A stretch of 64,000 bases of DNA from Nematostella vectensis. Taxonomy: Eukaryota > Cnidaria > Anthozoa > Actiniaria > Edwardsiidae. The position numbers and the translations under genes were made by a program. The stretch's first letter is position 1. Every line of letters begins with the position of its first letter. The stretch covers positions 6,558,001-6,622,000 of the forward strand of contig NC_064034.1 in assembly GCF_932526225.1 (NCBI RefSeq). The letters are read 5' to 3'. Below are positions 49,501 to 60,786 of the stretch, one piece after another. Under the pieces are notes generated by a model. It was not told where the DNA came from. It made no database searches and saw only the letters and a program-made list of their open reading frames with translations.

Positions 49501-51163
49501 GTAGCGTAGGTAAGCGAGTTAACCCACCTCGTGAGCAGGGTTAGATTTTACCTCCAAACCAACCCAGAGTTAGCGTTAACCACCGTTTCGGAAACAGAAC
49601 TAATCCGGGGGTAAAAATTTAATCGTGGGTTAGGGCAAATTTAACCCTGGGTTAGCGCTAATCGACTTTTCAGGAACCGGCCCCTGGCATTTATCTGTTA
49701 ACAGTTTAACAATTACTGTTTGCCTGTTACATTCTATTTAAAGGCATCGTGCCCTTATTTGGAGAGCTACACGCTGTGTATGTCATAGTTGTTGTGTTGT
49801 AATAAACTTTTTCTGTGTAACAGCTTTATCTTTCGGGTTCTATCAGACCAGATGCAACAAAACGGCTATGACCCACTTGGCTGGGGGAGGTACCGGTTTT
49901 TACTTGTTTGCTGTTACAATTTTGAAGCTTTACAAGATCTTTACAAGATGTGTATAAGATGTGCTTCTCTGTCTGTTTCTTCTTCTTTGTGTTCACATTA
50001 TATTTGTTCTTCATTCTACAAGTGCTTCGGGGGCTTCGGTACGCACCCCTTTTTAAATGCTCCTAAGACGGCATGTCCTTTAGGATAACCGACCCTGACA
50101 TCCCGAAGGGCTTTTAGCTCTGTTTGGATAAGGGTTTAACTAGCCTGCGTAGTGGCTCAGGGGGAAGGGGAGGGAAGCCGCTACACAGGCTAGGGTTTAG
50201 CCAATAGGTGTACGAGGGGCGACCTTCCTATGTGGGTGTGCCAGTCGGAGCCATTTGGCTACCGTGTAATGTTTACAATGTTGTTACTGACTGCGGATGT
50301 CACACACTAACTTCTTACACTGTTAGTGCGCATGGCAAGCTACACACGTGATTATTATGATTGACAGCATTCCCATCATTTTTTCACTCAATCTCTTAAA
50401 ATGTTCTAAAACCTAATTCTACCGACGGGTAGGTCTGAAGCTTACTTAGAGTAAACCTTGTGTGAACTCAGACCTAACTTTTTTTAAATGTAGTTAACGG
50501 ATACAGGACCAAAACAAAGGCTCAAAACTCTGTTCTCAAGTACAATTTGAAAAGGGACGCGGAACGCCTATAAGTTTCCCGATCAAAAGGTCAATCTGCT
50601 AAAAATAGGAACTGCTCCATGCGAGCGTTTTAGATTTCCCTGTCAAACGCGATAGGTTAACTAAACAAAATGCTTTTAGTTGTCCTGTGGACTTCAATAT
50701 GTTGACAGCCGATCAGTATATAATTTCTAGATGCTAAGTATGTCTTCACTATATGTGTGACTTATTCCTGCGTGACATCTGTCCTAGCATTCGGTGTTAG
50801 AAGAAGTTCTGAGTTCGCTCTCTCTGCCTCCAAAATGCTTGGTTGGTTACCTTGAATCAGACCTTACACCCTCTACTCTACACTGGGTACCGAAGGGTCC
50901 AAGCTCTACTTGTTCACTAACAAAAACGTTGTTCCTTTAACACCCACCCATCCCCCCATGACGTTTTCCCCATCACGCAAAATCCCTTATATTTGGCAAA
51001 GGTCGGATATTTTCATGTGATGATTATTTTAAAGATTCACCATTATCTGGTGTCTATTTAACCCCCTTTCTAGATCTCCACGGGTAACACAGATGACTTG
51101 GATTTTGAAGATGAGGCTCTACGAGAAAATCTCCTGCGCATGCTCAGAAAACGGCTCCAATGA
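46560..51163 (+). CDS. Secreted cyclic-peptide-like precursor 1, 74 residues
   Basis: Exon 1 is 46560-46694 (45 codons) and ends in phase 0 at AAG|GTAAGA. Exon 2 is 51074-51163 (29 codons plus TGA) after CCCTTTCTAG. Residues 1-24 form a clear signal peptide (FLALAFIAVILLSTTVA). The core then reads KPRCRPGAMMCRFPGR: two cysteines six residues apart, followed by Gly-Arg, which could serve as an amidation/cleavage site. Exon 2 gives an acidic stretch (TDDLDFEDE) and a basic amphipathic end (LLRMLRKRLQ). An in-frame ATG 36 bases upstream exists, but the internal one aligns with the paralogue. I know no family with this layout. A neuropeptide or hormone precursor, antimicrobial peptide or venom peptide are all possible. 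Confidence 0.75.
48815..49060 (+). repeat. Interspersed repeat, copy A
   Basis: About 245 bp aligns by eye with 56365-56582 (shared strings: ACGTCTAATT, CCGTTCTTATTTTTGG, GATTCTGCATTTTAG). The two copies differ substantially. One is in the intron of peptide gene 1 and the other upstream of peptide gene 2. Confidence 0.7.
49090..49684 (+). mobile_element. Inverted-repeat element, 5'-truncated copy
   Basis: It matches most of the element at 53387-54045, through the right terminus (GCTAATCG..TTTCAGGAACCGGCCCC). The left TIR is missing. The minus-strand frame common to both copies is probably noncoding homology. Confidence 0.7.
50141..50191. repeat. 17-bp-arm hairpin
   Basis: TAGCCTGCGTAGTGGCT and AGCCGCTACACAGGCTA form an imperfect inverted pair around a G-rich 17-base loop. 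It looks like a tiny foldback repeat rather than a gene element. Confidence 0.6.
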
Positions 51164-51372
51164 ATGAACGACTAAAAGAAAAGAACCCAGGACAATTGTA
51201 TTACAAACACAAGTTTATAGCATGTACTTGGACGTCGTAGACTTGGAAAATGATATCTAACGTTGTAAATACATAGGTCAAATAGATTCTAAGGTCTGTG
51301 AATAGGAGGCCTTCGTTTACATAAAGGCATGCTTATAAATATTGATGTCTATTGGTTAGAAAACATAAACAA

Positions 51373-51378
51373 AATAAA
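51373..51378 (+). terminator. Polyadenylation signal of peptide gene 1
   Basis: AATAAA lies 210 bp after the stop, in a 3' UTR segment (TACATAAAGGCATGCTTATA) that is partly conserved in the second peptide gene. Confidence 0.6.
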
Positions 51379-51492
51379 CTTCAAGAAATAAATAATTGTC
51401 CATAATTTCCATTTTTCTTTTCAATTTCCATACATTTTAAAATTTTAAATTCAGTAGCACATTATTTTATAGTGGGAACACAAGCCTGCATT

Positions 51493-52058
51493 CAACCTCT
51501 TTCCCAGGGCCCTCTCCCTTTCCTGTCATTTGGGTCGATGGGTAATGGCCCTGGGATCGGCCAGTCACGTGACTCCTTCTACACCCAGGATTTCTGGGTG
51601 TAATAAATAAGCATAAATTATCCAATTTTTATCTTCAAAACAAGATGGCGGAAAAGTCGGAGGTACCGGCCGTTTTCACTCGATTTAGGATAGCTAAGAA
51701 TTGCTACGATTTTTCATCTTTAAATTTAATGGACGCGCCTGAAATTTAAATTTTGAGGCAAAATATTTTCAGGTTTTGTTATTTTTACTCGCGCGCTGTC
51801 ACTTTTTGGCGTTGTTGTTGTAAAACACAAATCCAAAGCAATTCTCTGTTATTCCCTTGTGTACAAAACACTGTTTTCAACAGTCGATCTGAAGCTCTGC
51901 TTTTTCGATGTTTATTTTGAAGCTTGCTCTGCAAAATTTGCATAAATTAGCCTTTTAGCCGTAGACCAATCAACACGTAGAACGCAGTGGCCGATCCCAG
52001 GGCCATTTCCCTCCGACCCAAATGACAGGAAAGGGAGAGAGCCCTGGGAACAAGGTTG
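51493..52058. mobile_element. 566-bp foldback element with ~75-bp TIRs
   Basis: The left arm reads CAACCTCTTTCCCAGGGCC, then CTCCCTTTCCTGTCATTTGG, and continues to ATGGCCCTGGGATCGGCC. The right arm is the reverse complement, ending CCCTGGGAACAAGGTTG. No coding capacity is evident. The CAGGG near the ends recalls hAT termini, but I could not define a target duplication. Confidence 0.8.
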
Positions 52059-52502
52059 ACCCGCACTAAGGCTAATCTTAGAAAATAACAAAAATAGTTT
52101 TTACTAACAATCGCAACAACGGCAATAGTTTAAGTAATGCTTCGTGTAGGAGCTATACAAAGTCCCATTGTCCTGCGATAAAAAGCTATTATAGCTTTTA
52201 CACATAGGATCTTTTTTATACCTAAACATGCATGCAGGACATATAATAGAAGATAGTAAGATTTTGAATAATTTGCGTAAAACATGTCTTTTGATATATA
52301 CCTTACAGGGATTTTATGTGGTGAACCAATCACAAGAAGCCAGAACAACAGCTGTTAGTTGTCTTATATTTACAAGGTTCTCCACAAAAAATTTACCTGG
52401 ATCTGACATAGTAATTAACCCTATAACCAAAATATTAAAAAATATTATAAATCATGTGGTGTTATCTGTATCTTATGCTATAATGTTTTGTTCTGGCCAA
52501 TC

Positions 52503-52593
52503 ACATTTCTAGAATAAACAAAGGCATTTTTGACATGCCAGCGAGCATTTGTCGTTGGGTTGCCTCGTTCTTACACGGAGCATTACTTAAAAT
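52503..52593 (+). repeat. Isolated fragment of the 2.9-kb array unit
   Basis: AATAAACAAAGGCATTTTTG and the ~70 bp after it (CATGCCAGCG, GTTGGGTTGCCT, ACACGGAGCATTACTT) match the array at 11760-11845 and its equivalents. It is a lone piece about 29 kb beyond the array. Confidence 0.85.
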
Positions 52594-52596
52594 ACT

Positions 52597-52625
52597 GACC
52601 AGGGGGGGGGGAGGGGGGGGGAGGG
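52597..52625. repeat. Poly-G tract
   Basis: Runs of G interrupted by single A bases, directly after the isolated array fragment. The array also carries a GGGGGGAGGGGGGG tract, though at a different place in the unit. Confidence 0.8.
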
Positions 52626-53386
52626 ATAATTGCGTGACGGATAAAGCTGTTCTCTTTAATTTCTAACACATCTATACACACCCTTGACTATAACTCGCGC
52701 TTTTCGTGCATTCGCAACTTGTGGTATAATGCAACATATCTTCAGCGTTGAGATATTAGGGAACATATCACTATAAAATCCCTTCAGAGCTTGCACTGTT
52801 ACGCTTGATCTATCATTGCTCTGTTTCGCGTCGGATATAGGAAACATACAGCAAAAAACTAATAATGCTGGAATATATATTTTTATTAAAACAACAATTT
52901 TTTTGTAGTTGCAAATGATTTGACCATCTAGTATTATACCGTTGCCGATGACTTCAATGATCTGATTCTAACTCCGCGGCGAGGTATACCTCGCGTTTCA
53001 ATTTAGGTGCGAGCCTATGAGAACAGCGGCGTGATTGGCAATCATTTAAAGATCTGTCACAAAGTTCCCAGAGTCGAAATATTTATTGCAATTTAGTTTC
53101 GCAGCATTCACGCGGGGTATCTTTGATTGTATAGTGACTGTAATTATATATTTTTTCTTTATTCAAGGGAAGTTTTCTGATAAAATTCTGACCACCCCCG
53201 AAAGACCAAAAAGAAATATTGCATACCATTGCATTACCTCCACGTGATGTTTATTATCGGATTTGGCTACAAAAAAGTCAAGTTTAACTTAAGAGTTCAA
53301 GTATAATTTTATAAAGTTAAAGTTTGATTTTATAGATGTATGACATACCAGAGCTACTAGGCCACATTAAAAAATATTATGGTTCT
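52626..53386. other. Noncoding spacer
   Basis: AT-rich sequence without a supportable gene. The 63-codon minus frame at 52656-52847 has no features. Confidence 0.5.
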
Positions 53387-54045
53387 GGGGCCAGTTCCTG
53401 AAAGGCCGATTTACTTAGATACCCTAGATCCCGTAAGCCAAGTCATCCCCCGATTTACTACTGGTTTGACGAGTAAAATTCACACAGGATACCAAGTAGA
53501 TCAATATAGAGCAACTCAAATTTATCTTTGGTAGGTTTATTTTTGCAGAGAAGCCCCAAAACTTCTCTACATCGCCTGTAATTACCTCCGTTTCATTGCC
53601 AAAAATGTATTTTACAGGATTCGAGTTGGTGCGTGACACTGCGAGACAGATTCCTTTCAAGTATTAATTTCATGTAAATTTCTGTCTGTTCCAGCACAAT
53701 TTTCGAGTCAGCATCGCAACGAAGGACGGTCGCATAAAAAAGCAAAATGTTAGGACATTTGATCCCTACATTGTTTTTGTGTAACGTCTTTTTGTCGGCA
53801 ACTATATTTTATGAAACTTAAGTTCTACTACTAAGTTTGGGAGGCCTGTGTGACGCCAACTAAACCGTTAGGCAAGCGAGTTAACCCACCTCGCGAGCAG
53901 GGTCAGATTTACCTCCAAACTAACCCGGTGTTTGCGCTAACCAGTGTTTCGGGAACAGAACTAACCCGGGGGTTAACATTTAATTGTGGTTTAGGGCAAA
54001 TTTAACCCTGGGTTAGCGCTAATCGGCCTTTCAGGAACAGGCCCC
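53387..54045. mobile_element. 659-bp element with ~25-bp TIRs
   Basis: The left end is GGGGCCAGTTCCTGAAAGGC. The right end is its complement, GCCTTTCAGGAACAGGCCCC. The interior near the right end is rich in CTAACC/GGTTAG blocks. A truncated relative lies at 49090-49684. No transposase is evident. Confidence 0.8.
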
Positions 54046-57000
54046 GGTTAGACTAGTCTTTTTGGCAAGCTCGTCGGGGCACAGGGTTACAAAACCTTTC
54101 AGTCTCCAGTCAATCCCAGTCACTAGCTATTTTCACAATTGATCACCTCTTGGACTGAATTGTCCTATAATTGTCTTATATCCTAGAATAAAGGTCACAA
54201 TAAACTCTCATTGCTTTGTGATGTGTGTATTTATTCAGAATAAGCGGTATTTCTAACGTTTAATCAGGTGAGGATTCCGCGTTACTTGATGCCTCTAAAA
54301 ATAAGTATTAATAAGTGAAGATTAAGGATTAAGAAGGAAAAAAACAAAAGAGAAAAGAAAAAAGGGGAGAAAAAGGGAAAGAAACGAAGAGGAAAACAAA
54401 AAACACAAAAAGGGGTTAAGAAGAAAAAAAAAGGAGCAAAGAAAGGAAAAAGGCAGTTGAAATATATGTAGGGTAATTAGTGTATTATAATATTGTAAGT
54501 GTAGCTTTTTCTTTATTTTTCGTATCTTATTTATGTATATTTATGTAATTATTTGGAACATAACAATAAATAAATAATACAAGAGGTACAAATATTCACT
54601 ATGCTTTGATAGAATACGAAAACAGTTACATAATCGTGACATCACACGCAGTATATAATCTACAAGTAAAAGAAATAGGACAGGGAGCCCATTTATTTGA
54701 AACACTTTGCAGTCCAAGATGTGAATGGATCATTAAGTGTGAGTAAACCTATCGTTTTTATTCAAGTACTTTATAGAACGTTAAACACTAATCAATTTTA
54801 TATTTAATTTGTTATCTTTTATTTTGACTAACATATATATGAGAAATAAAGTGCAAAAAAAAATATTCCAGACATATCCGAGTTGTTTATCTTCGAAACT
54901 TGCCCCAGTGCAAAACAATTAGGGAAATTCGTGGTTTATTATCCAAATTTCGCCGCGCCCCTGCGGGTGGTGGTTTTTTTCTTCTGTATGGCCAGAGTGT
55001 CGAGCGCAAACTAGAGGACTAGAGGTTTTACAAAGAAGATAAAATAAATGAAATAAATGTTGCATCGTCACATATTTTTGACGCGGGCGGCGACCAGGAA
55101 CGGCCCAATAACTGAGACGTTCTTATTAGTGAAACAATCCACAAAATCAAACTAAACACTCAGTCTAAGGGATAAATGGTATTGATAAATGGTCTTGGTC
55201 TTTATATGAATCTAATCAATATGACTATTAAAAAGCCAAATAATTTCTAGACAAATTTCAAATTGTAATGGCTGGATAATTCTGGAATCCAAGTAAGATC
55301 TATTCCACATTATAGACGTAAGGCATTTTACGGGATAAGTCAGGAAAGATCGGACATGGACATGACGAATCGACAAACCTCTACCCACTGTCTTCCCACA
55401 GTTAGAAAGTCTTTTCACTCCAAAGCCAAACAAATCGATTCCAGGCCAAAAGAGACACAGGATATAGCAGTGTAAACAACTTTGGAACCACTGTTTTCAT
55501 AAAAGACAGCAGCAAGGAGTGTTGGTGATTCATTAAAAAAATGCTGTGCTGATGAATGCATGCAGGCTTCAAACGAAGCATAATGTATGGCGTACCTACC
55601 GTATTCAGAGCATATGGCGAAGAAATTCAAGCGCGAATAGCGTGCTTCAAAAACATCGACAAAAATGTGAGTGGCCTGTGAGTCTCACCTCATAGGAAAA
55701 GAGACGGGAATTTGCCGGCAGACATGCGTCCAAGTTCAGGCGTTTTTGGGCTTGTTGAGCTTACAGCTTTTTAAAAAACTTTCGAAAGCGCTAGAAACTA
55801 TTCTTTTTTTCTTCCTATGATTTTCGTTATGTCAGATTTGTATTAAAGTGCATTAAATGCACTGTCATATGTAAAAACGGTAGCACGCCAAATACCGTTT
55901 CTTCATAGCGTAAAGAACTTATGCTTTTTCATATGAAAAACGGTATTTTTCGAAATTTATATTATTATATTCCGGAAACCAACGGTATGCACCGAAAGTT
56001 TCTTAGTTAACAATGTGTTGGATTTTCTATTGATTTTATTTCTCAATCACGAATATAAATAAAAAGCCATTCCCATTTTGTGTCGCCTAATTAGGATTTT
56101 GCTTAGAGTTAAACAAAAGCCCAAATTCAGAAGCCCTTTTGACCCGCCGCCAAATACACTCCTGCACTTGCGGTTTATTCACCCGAGTAGCATACGTGCC
56201 TCCATTTAATCAATTGTCCCTAAATTCGCCGGAGGAAAATGAGAAAAGGAGTTGAGAGTTTTATATAAGACAATACTTACGATATTTGTATACATGCTTA
56301 CCTAACGCATCTCGCAGTAATTTAACGTTCAAGTTCAAGCTAAATAAATAAGCTGCATAACTCTCTTTTTTTATAAGAACGTCTAATTTTCAGTTTAGGC
56401 TGAGCCGTTCTTATTTTTGGAGCAATTTAAGGCTACGATGTTCTTTAATGTTAGTGTATATAATGAATATAATACCCAATTAATTATTAGAAAGAGAATA
56501 CACTTCTGATCAATGGCAATAATAAGGTTGTTACTATAAGCACATTTTGATTCTGCATTTTAGTACGAATCAGGACTAAAAAAGAATTTTTTGCCCTCTG
56601 AGCGTCGGCATGTTGTTAGCATGTTCTTGAAAAAATTGGTGAAATGTCAGGCTGGACGTTCTAATAAAAAATGTTCTTATAAAAAGGGTGTATAAGGATA
56701 TTTCTTCGAGTTGCTGATGTAGCTGATTATATCTGTAAATAAAATCAGTATGGATAAGAATCTGTAAAAAATCGCTAAATACACTTTTTAAGCCCTTGTG
56801 CAATGGTGTGCAGGGTGTGAGAGTTCTAGGTTCTTCCTTTAAATTTCATTAAATTTTCCAAGATGCCAATAAAAATATGCCTCTTAAATTGCGAATTTAA
56901 TAATTTAGCCATATTGAATAGCACTGGTAAAAGCGTAATGGAATAAAACTGATGATAATTTATAGTAATGATAGAACGTTTAAATATTTTTGTGCAGAAA
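54046..57000. other. Noncoding spacer with purine tract and a repeat
   Basis: It contains an A/G-rich tract of about 140 bp (54318-54457). A second copy of the interspersed repeat of 48815-49060 lies at 56365-56582. Minus-strand frames at 55212-55630 overlap but lie in different phases, with no domain seen. Confidence 0.5.
56365..56582 (+). repeat. Interspersed repeat, copy B
   Basis: The diverged partner of 48815-49060, in the same orientation, about 1.06 kb upstream of the start of peptide gene 2. Confidence 0.7.
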
Positions 57001-57007
57001 CTTTTCG

Positions 57008-57180
57008 TGTGGTTTTCGTGTGGTTATTTTGAGGTTTTGGGTTAAAGAGGCTACGATGTAAGGAAAGAGGTGACGATGTAAGAAAAGCAAACCGAAGATG
57101 AGTTTAGTGCGCTTTTGGTCCGCAAACAAGAGCCTGTCCTTGGGACAGGTGCAGTACTTAGATAATCACACAGGAGCTTT
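57008..57180 (+). promoter_or_regulatory. Conserved upstream element of peptide gene 2
   Basis: The match to 46113-46305. The core AGCAAACCGAAGATGAGTTT and the bases through CAAACAAGAGCCTGTC are kept. The hairpin is CCTGTCCTTGGGACAGG. It sits about 155-330 bp upstream of the TATA box. Confidence 0.55.
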
Positions 57181-57335
57181 ATAAGCCAGCGGTCAATCCA
57201 TCCGCTGTTAACAACTCGACCACATCACCATATTGGGTATTTCTATTTTTTTTTTTTATTAATCTATAATTAGTCCTCTGGTTACACAAGACACTCACAT
57301 ATGTTCATATTGCATTTAGTGCCGCGCCTTTACCT

Positions 57336-57343
57336 TATAAAAG
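57336..57343 (+). promoter_or_regulatory. TATA box of peptide gene 2
   Basis: TATAAAAG lies about 94 bp upstream of the ATG. The leader between them aligns with that of peptide gene 1 (CACAGTA, CTTACACGAAACACATAT). Confidence 0.65.
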
Positions 57344-57429
57344 GAGATCCTACGCCTGTGCCCACACAGTAAACTCAACACAGACCGGTTAACCTCCCCT
57401 TACACGAAACACATATTTGAAGCACAACC

Positions 57430-58803
57430 ATGGCATCTAGCTCTGTCAGGTTTCTTGCTCTCGGGTTTATCGCAGTCATAATGTTGTCGTTGACAGAAGC
57501 CAAGCGTAAGTGCCGGCCAATGTCTGTGTTTTGCAAGGTAAGAATATTTCGAAAAACTATATTCTTTATACATAGTTATACATAGCAGCAAGAGCGACAT
57601 CTATCAATAAGGTCTAAAACATTAGTGATAACCCATTCTGCAAAAAAGTTGATCTGACATAATCAAAAAAAGGTGGTTTGAAATACAACTCACAAGACAA
57701 CGGACTAGTTGAAGAACGGTAATAGTTGAAGAAAAGTCTTTACTACACTCTTTCAATCACGGATTTACACACCATAGCCTACGTAGCAAGCACAAAGGGC
57801 TTGGAAAGATGAGGGATAGGATCGGCTCGCCTGTAAAGATGAATGGAGCGAATGCAGTGAAAGAGAGCACTTGCAGTCGACCCCGTTTTTTACCGTATGC
57901 CTTTATGCCCTGTGGCACGCTGTTCGTTTTACAGTAGTAAAGGGGGGAGTTTGACACCCTTCCTTCGTTTTACCGTAGTAAAGGGGGGAGTTTGACACCC
58001 TTCCTAAACGCCACCTTTTTACCATTAGCTTGTCATGTTTTAAAGCCGCATTGTCACCAGTTTACTTCCGGTCGATTACGTAACAATCTCCGATGATTTT
58101 TAACGGAAAACGCGAAAAATATTTCCAAATATTGAAAGCAGTGTGTCTATTGGAAGTTTCTTTGAGGTTGTGATTGATAATTTAGAACGGATGGCCTGTT
58201 ATATATCTCGGATTATAATAGATTCTTTTATCTTTTAACGGTTGAGGTTTCCGTCGGACCTCCGGAAGTAAACTGGTGACAAAATCGATTGGCTTAGGGT
58301 TTAAATTGATCTTGCCGACAAGTACCCCGGTCTGTTTTATCAGAGTCTCCCCTGGGATACCCTCTTTAAGACAAGGAGAAACAATGGCAGAAAACCTGAA
58401 TAATATTTGAACCTTAGAAGTCTTGTAATAGAAAGGCTTCATGACATTTTACTTGGCAATTCATGTGGAAAAAAAATAATAAAAGCGGAACCCTGCTCAG
58501 GACTGAAAGGCTTGAAATATACACCCTGATGTATAGGATAAATTGTTCAAAACATATACCCTGTCTACAAAAGTGAAAAGCCCTCAGGTAAAAAGCCCTA
58601 CCCTATCTAGCTGCATGCCCCTCTACTCAAAATGGGAGTACCACCCCTCCCCTCTGGTGCATGACATGGGGAGTAAAATTTAATGACACGTTGTTGCCTA
58701 TTGAAAACCCTTATAGATTTCTACGGATAACACAGATGACTTGGATTTTGAAGATGGACTACGTGCAAAGCTCCTACGCATGCTCAGAAAACAACCTCAG
58801 TGA
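57430..58803 (+). CDS. Secreted cyclic-peptide-like precursor 2, 64 residues
   Basis: Exon 1 is 57430-57537 (36 codons, phase 0, TGCAAG|GTAAGA). Exon 2 is 58717-58803 (28 codons plus TGA) after CCCTTATAG. The signal peptide (FLALGFIAVIMLSLTEA) is followed by KRKCRPMSVFCK. It has the same CRPxxxxC ring as precursor 1, here directly after basic residues that could be a processing site. The FPGRNAIPK extension of precursor 1 is absent. Exon 2 gives ISTDNTDDLDFEDGLR and LLRMLRKQPQ, very close to the paralogue. Gene order, orientation and intron position are the same, so this is a local duplicate. Confidence 0.75.
57925..58008 (+). repeat. 41-bp direct repeat, two copies
   Basis: GTAGTAAAGGGGGGAGTTTG followed by ACACCCTTCCT occurs twice in succession in the intron of peptide gene 2. 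Confidence 0.85.
58051..58282. mobile_element. 232-bp MITE-like element in the intron of peptide gene 2
   Basis: GTCACCAGTTTACTTCCGG at 58053-58071 is perfectly complementary to 58262-58280. No coding potential is evident. This element accounts for part of the long minus-strand frame at 58182-58442. Confidence 0.8.
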
Positions 58804-59402
58804 ATGAGCACAAGGGTGGCGACTACTAAAAGTAGAAGGGGGTGATTATCCTATCTTACAGGCTATAAATTTCTACCAGCTGCTATCCCTTAGGGGTGTT
58901 CACAGATTTTTCTGATTCTGCTATCCCTTAGTGGGTCTCATGCCAATGGATCATCCTATTCAATAACAATAGGAGTTGAGGACTGGATGTGCCTGATGGC
59001 AGTGACTTTTAAAAGGACCACAATATTAATAGGGAATATACTGAAAATGACTTTGCTTTAAGTGCTATCTACTTAGTTTAGAGATTTGCTTAGCTACACC
59101 TAATTTACTATCACTTAGGGGTAAGAATTGCTGTTGACCACAATAAAAGTGCTCCCTTAGGGTTAAAATTGATTTTGTTGGTCATTGCCGCCTTGTTTGA
59201 TGGTCCCCCCCACACCCCCAGAAAATGAGCAGCATGTCGCAGACCTAAACAATGATATCATATATAGATTCCAAGGTCCATTACATATCAACAGAGAAGA
59301 TCAAAAGATCAGGCTTGAATATTACATAAAGGAATGCTTAAAACTATTGAAGTCTATATCGGTTATATTAAAATTAGCAACAAAAAAACCTCATCCAATA
59401 AA
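58804..59402 (+). other. 3' UTR region of peptide gene 2
   Basis: From about 59225 to 59402 the sequence resembles the 3' UTR of peptide gene 1 (TACATAAAGGAATGCTTAAA, then ATTGAAGTCTAT) and ends with AATAAA at 59397-59402. The roughly 400 bp between the stop and that segment is absent from gene 1 and looks inserted. The frame at 59185-59424 is probably not translated. Confidence 0.5.
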
Positions 59403-60786
59403 TAATAAGAAGTCTATTGCTTAGTACCAAACCACATCGCCATAGAAGACTTTTTTCTCTCAGGCATAACTTCCTAGCCCGGAAATATGGTTAGAAAATT
59501 TCCCCTAAGCAACGGGGCTTCACAAGAACACACACCTAATTTACGATTAACTTTCATCTCACCTGATTTGGCACTGCACTTGATTTGACTATAGGCGTTT
59601 TACTTTCCATTGTAAGCTGGGAGCCTCAGTATATCCTTGACTGAAGAAAACTTTTCAACAACTGATCAAGGGGCCACTTTTTTCAAAGGCTCAGCTACCT
59701 GGCCATTTAGCAAAGGCTTCCCGCGTAGACCAGACAGCTGACAAACGCCCATCGATTCTGCTTCGAGTTGTCGCAAGATTGCCGAGATTTTGAGCTGATC
59801 GGCTCTTCTGTTTATACATTGCCATGCCCCGATGTGATCAGTATAGTGTACTTCGCTTTGCTCTACAGAGAAAAAGGGCTGGACTCTCGAGCAATAGCAA
59901 GCGGACCTATTTAAGGCCAGGGATAGGAGATTCTTGTGTGATTTTACTTCTTAAATGGAAAATTGTGGCAAAAAAAAAACAAAAAAAAAAACACTGAGTC
60001 GGAGGGAGGGAGGGGGGACACAATATTTCAGATATCCGTGACAACAAGGTCGAACTGAGTATTCACTTATCTGTGTTTAGTGGGGTTAGATATACAATCT
60101 ATTTGGCGTCTTTTTCTACCTTGATATTATTATACCAATTGATATTACATTTATATTTTGCCTTCTAAAGAAACATTACCAATACTCCTACTCGAAAAGA
60201 TTTCTCAAGCAAAAACTAACAATGCAATAATTATATATTTCCAACTTGACTGCTCATTCCTAGGTCGAAACTTCGTAAAAATCAAGCTGGAGTTTTGGTA
60301 ATCAAAGAGCACAAATATTTCTTCCAAAGTCAAACAGCTGGCATCACCCGATAAAGTACACATGTAGTAATAATGAGTTCCGCAAAATGAGTGCTGATTG
60401 TTTTTAAAGACTTCAAATGTTCAAAGGCGTAACTTCATAAACTCCGCACTGCGCTTTTACCTGTGCCAGTGCGCGTATCCAAGACACACACATTATGCAG
60501 TGATAATTATTCTAATTGACGTTAACGATATAAGAAAGCCACTTTTATATAGATAGCTCTTGATATCGGACAAGTATTTACTATGGCAACCTTATCCATT
60601 CCAATTGCACTAAAAAGAACTGTTCTAGGAGGAATTTATCATCTTTTTGTCCCTCTCTTCACTTAAAAAGCTCGACACAAGGCTTATGCAGTGGGGGTCA
60701 GTTCCCATTTACAAGGAGCAAAAATGTAAAGTACTTTTGTTTTCGATCATCCAGCTTTCGTAACTTATGATCATGGTACAATTATG
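59403..60786. other. Noncoding spacer
   Basis: No supportable gene. Contains an A-rich tract near 59971-59993 and a GGGA run near 60001-60017. Confidence 0.5.

Larger units (their letters stand above)
46695..51073 (+). other. 4.4-kb intron of peptide gene 1
   Basis: It contains two interspersed repeats described separately (48815-49060 and 49090-49684) and a 17-bp-arm hairpin (50141-50191). I see no other gene inside it. The frame at 49789-50088 is not supported. Confidence 0.65.

Noticed and set aside
49079-53660. Similar minus-strand ORFs (65 and 78 codons) as a conserved gene pair
   Set aside because: They lie inside two copies of one inverted-repeat element, so the similarity reflects shared ancestry of the repeat.
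59185-59424. 79-codon ORF as a separate gene
   Set aside because: It overlaps a segment homologous to the 3' UTR of peptide gene 1, where the frame is not kept.
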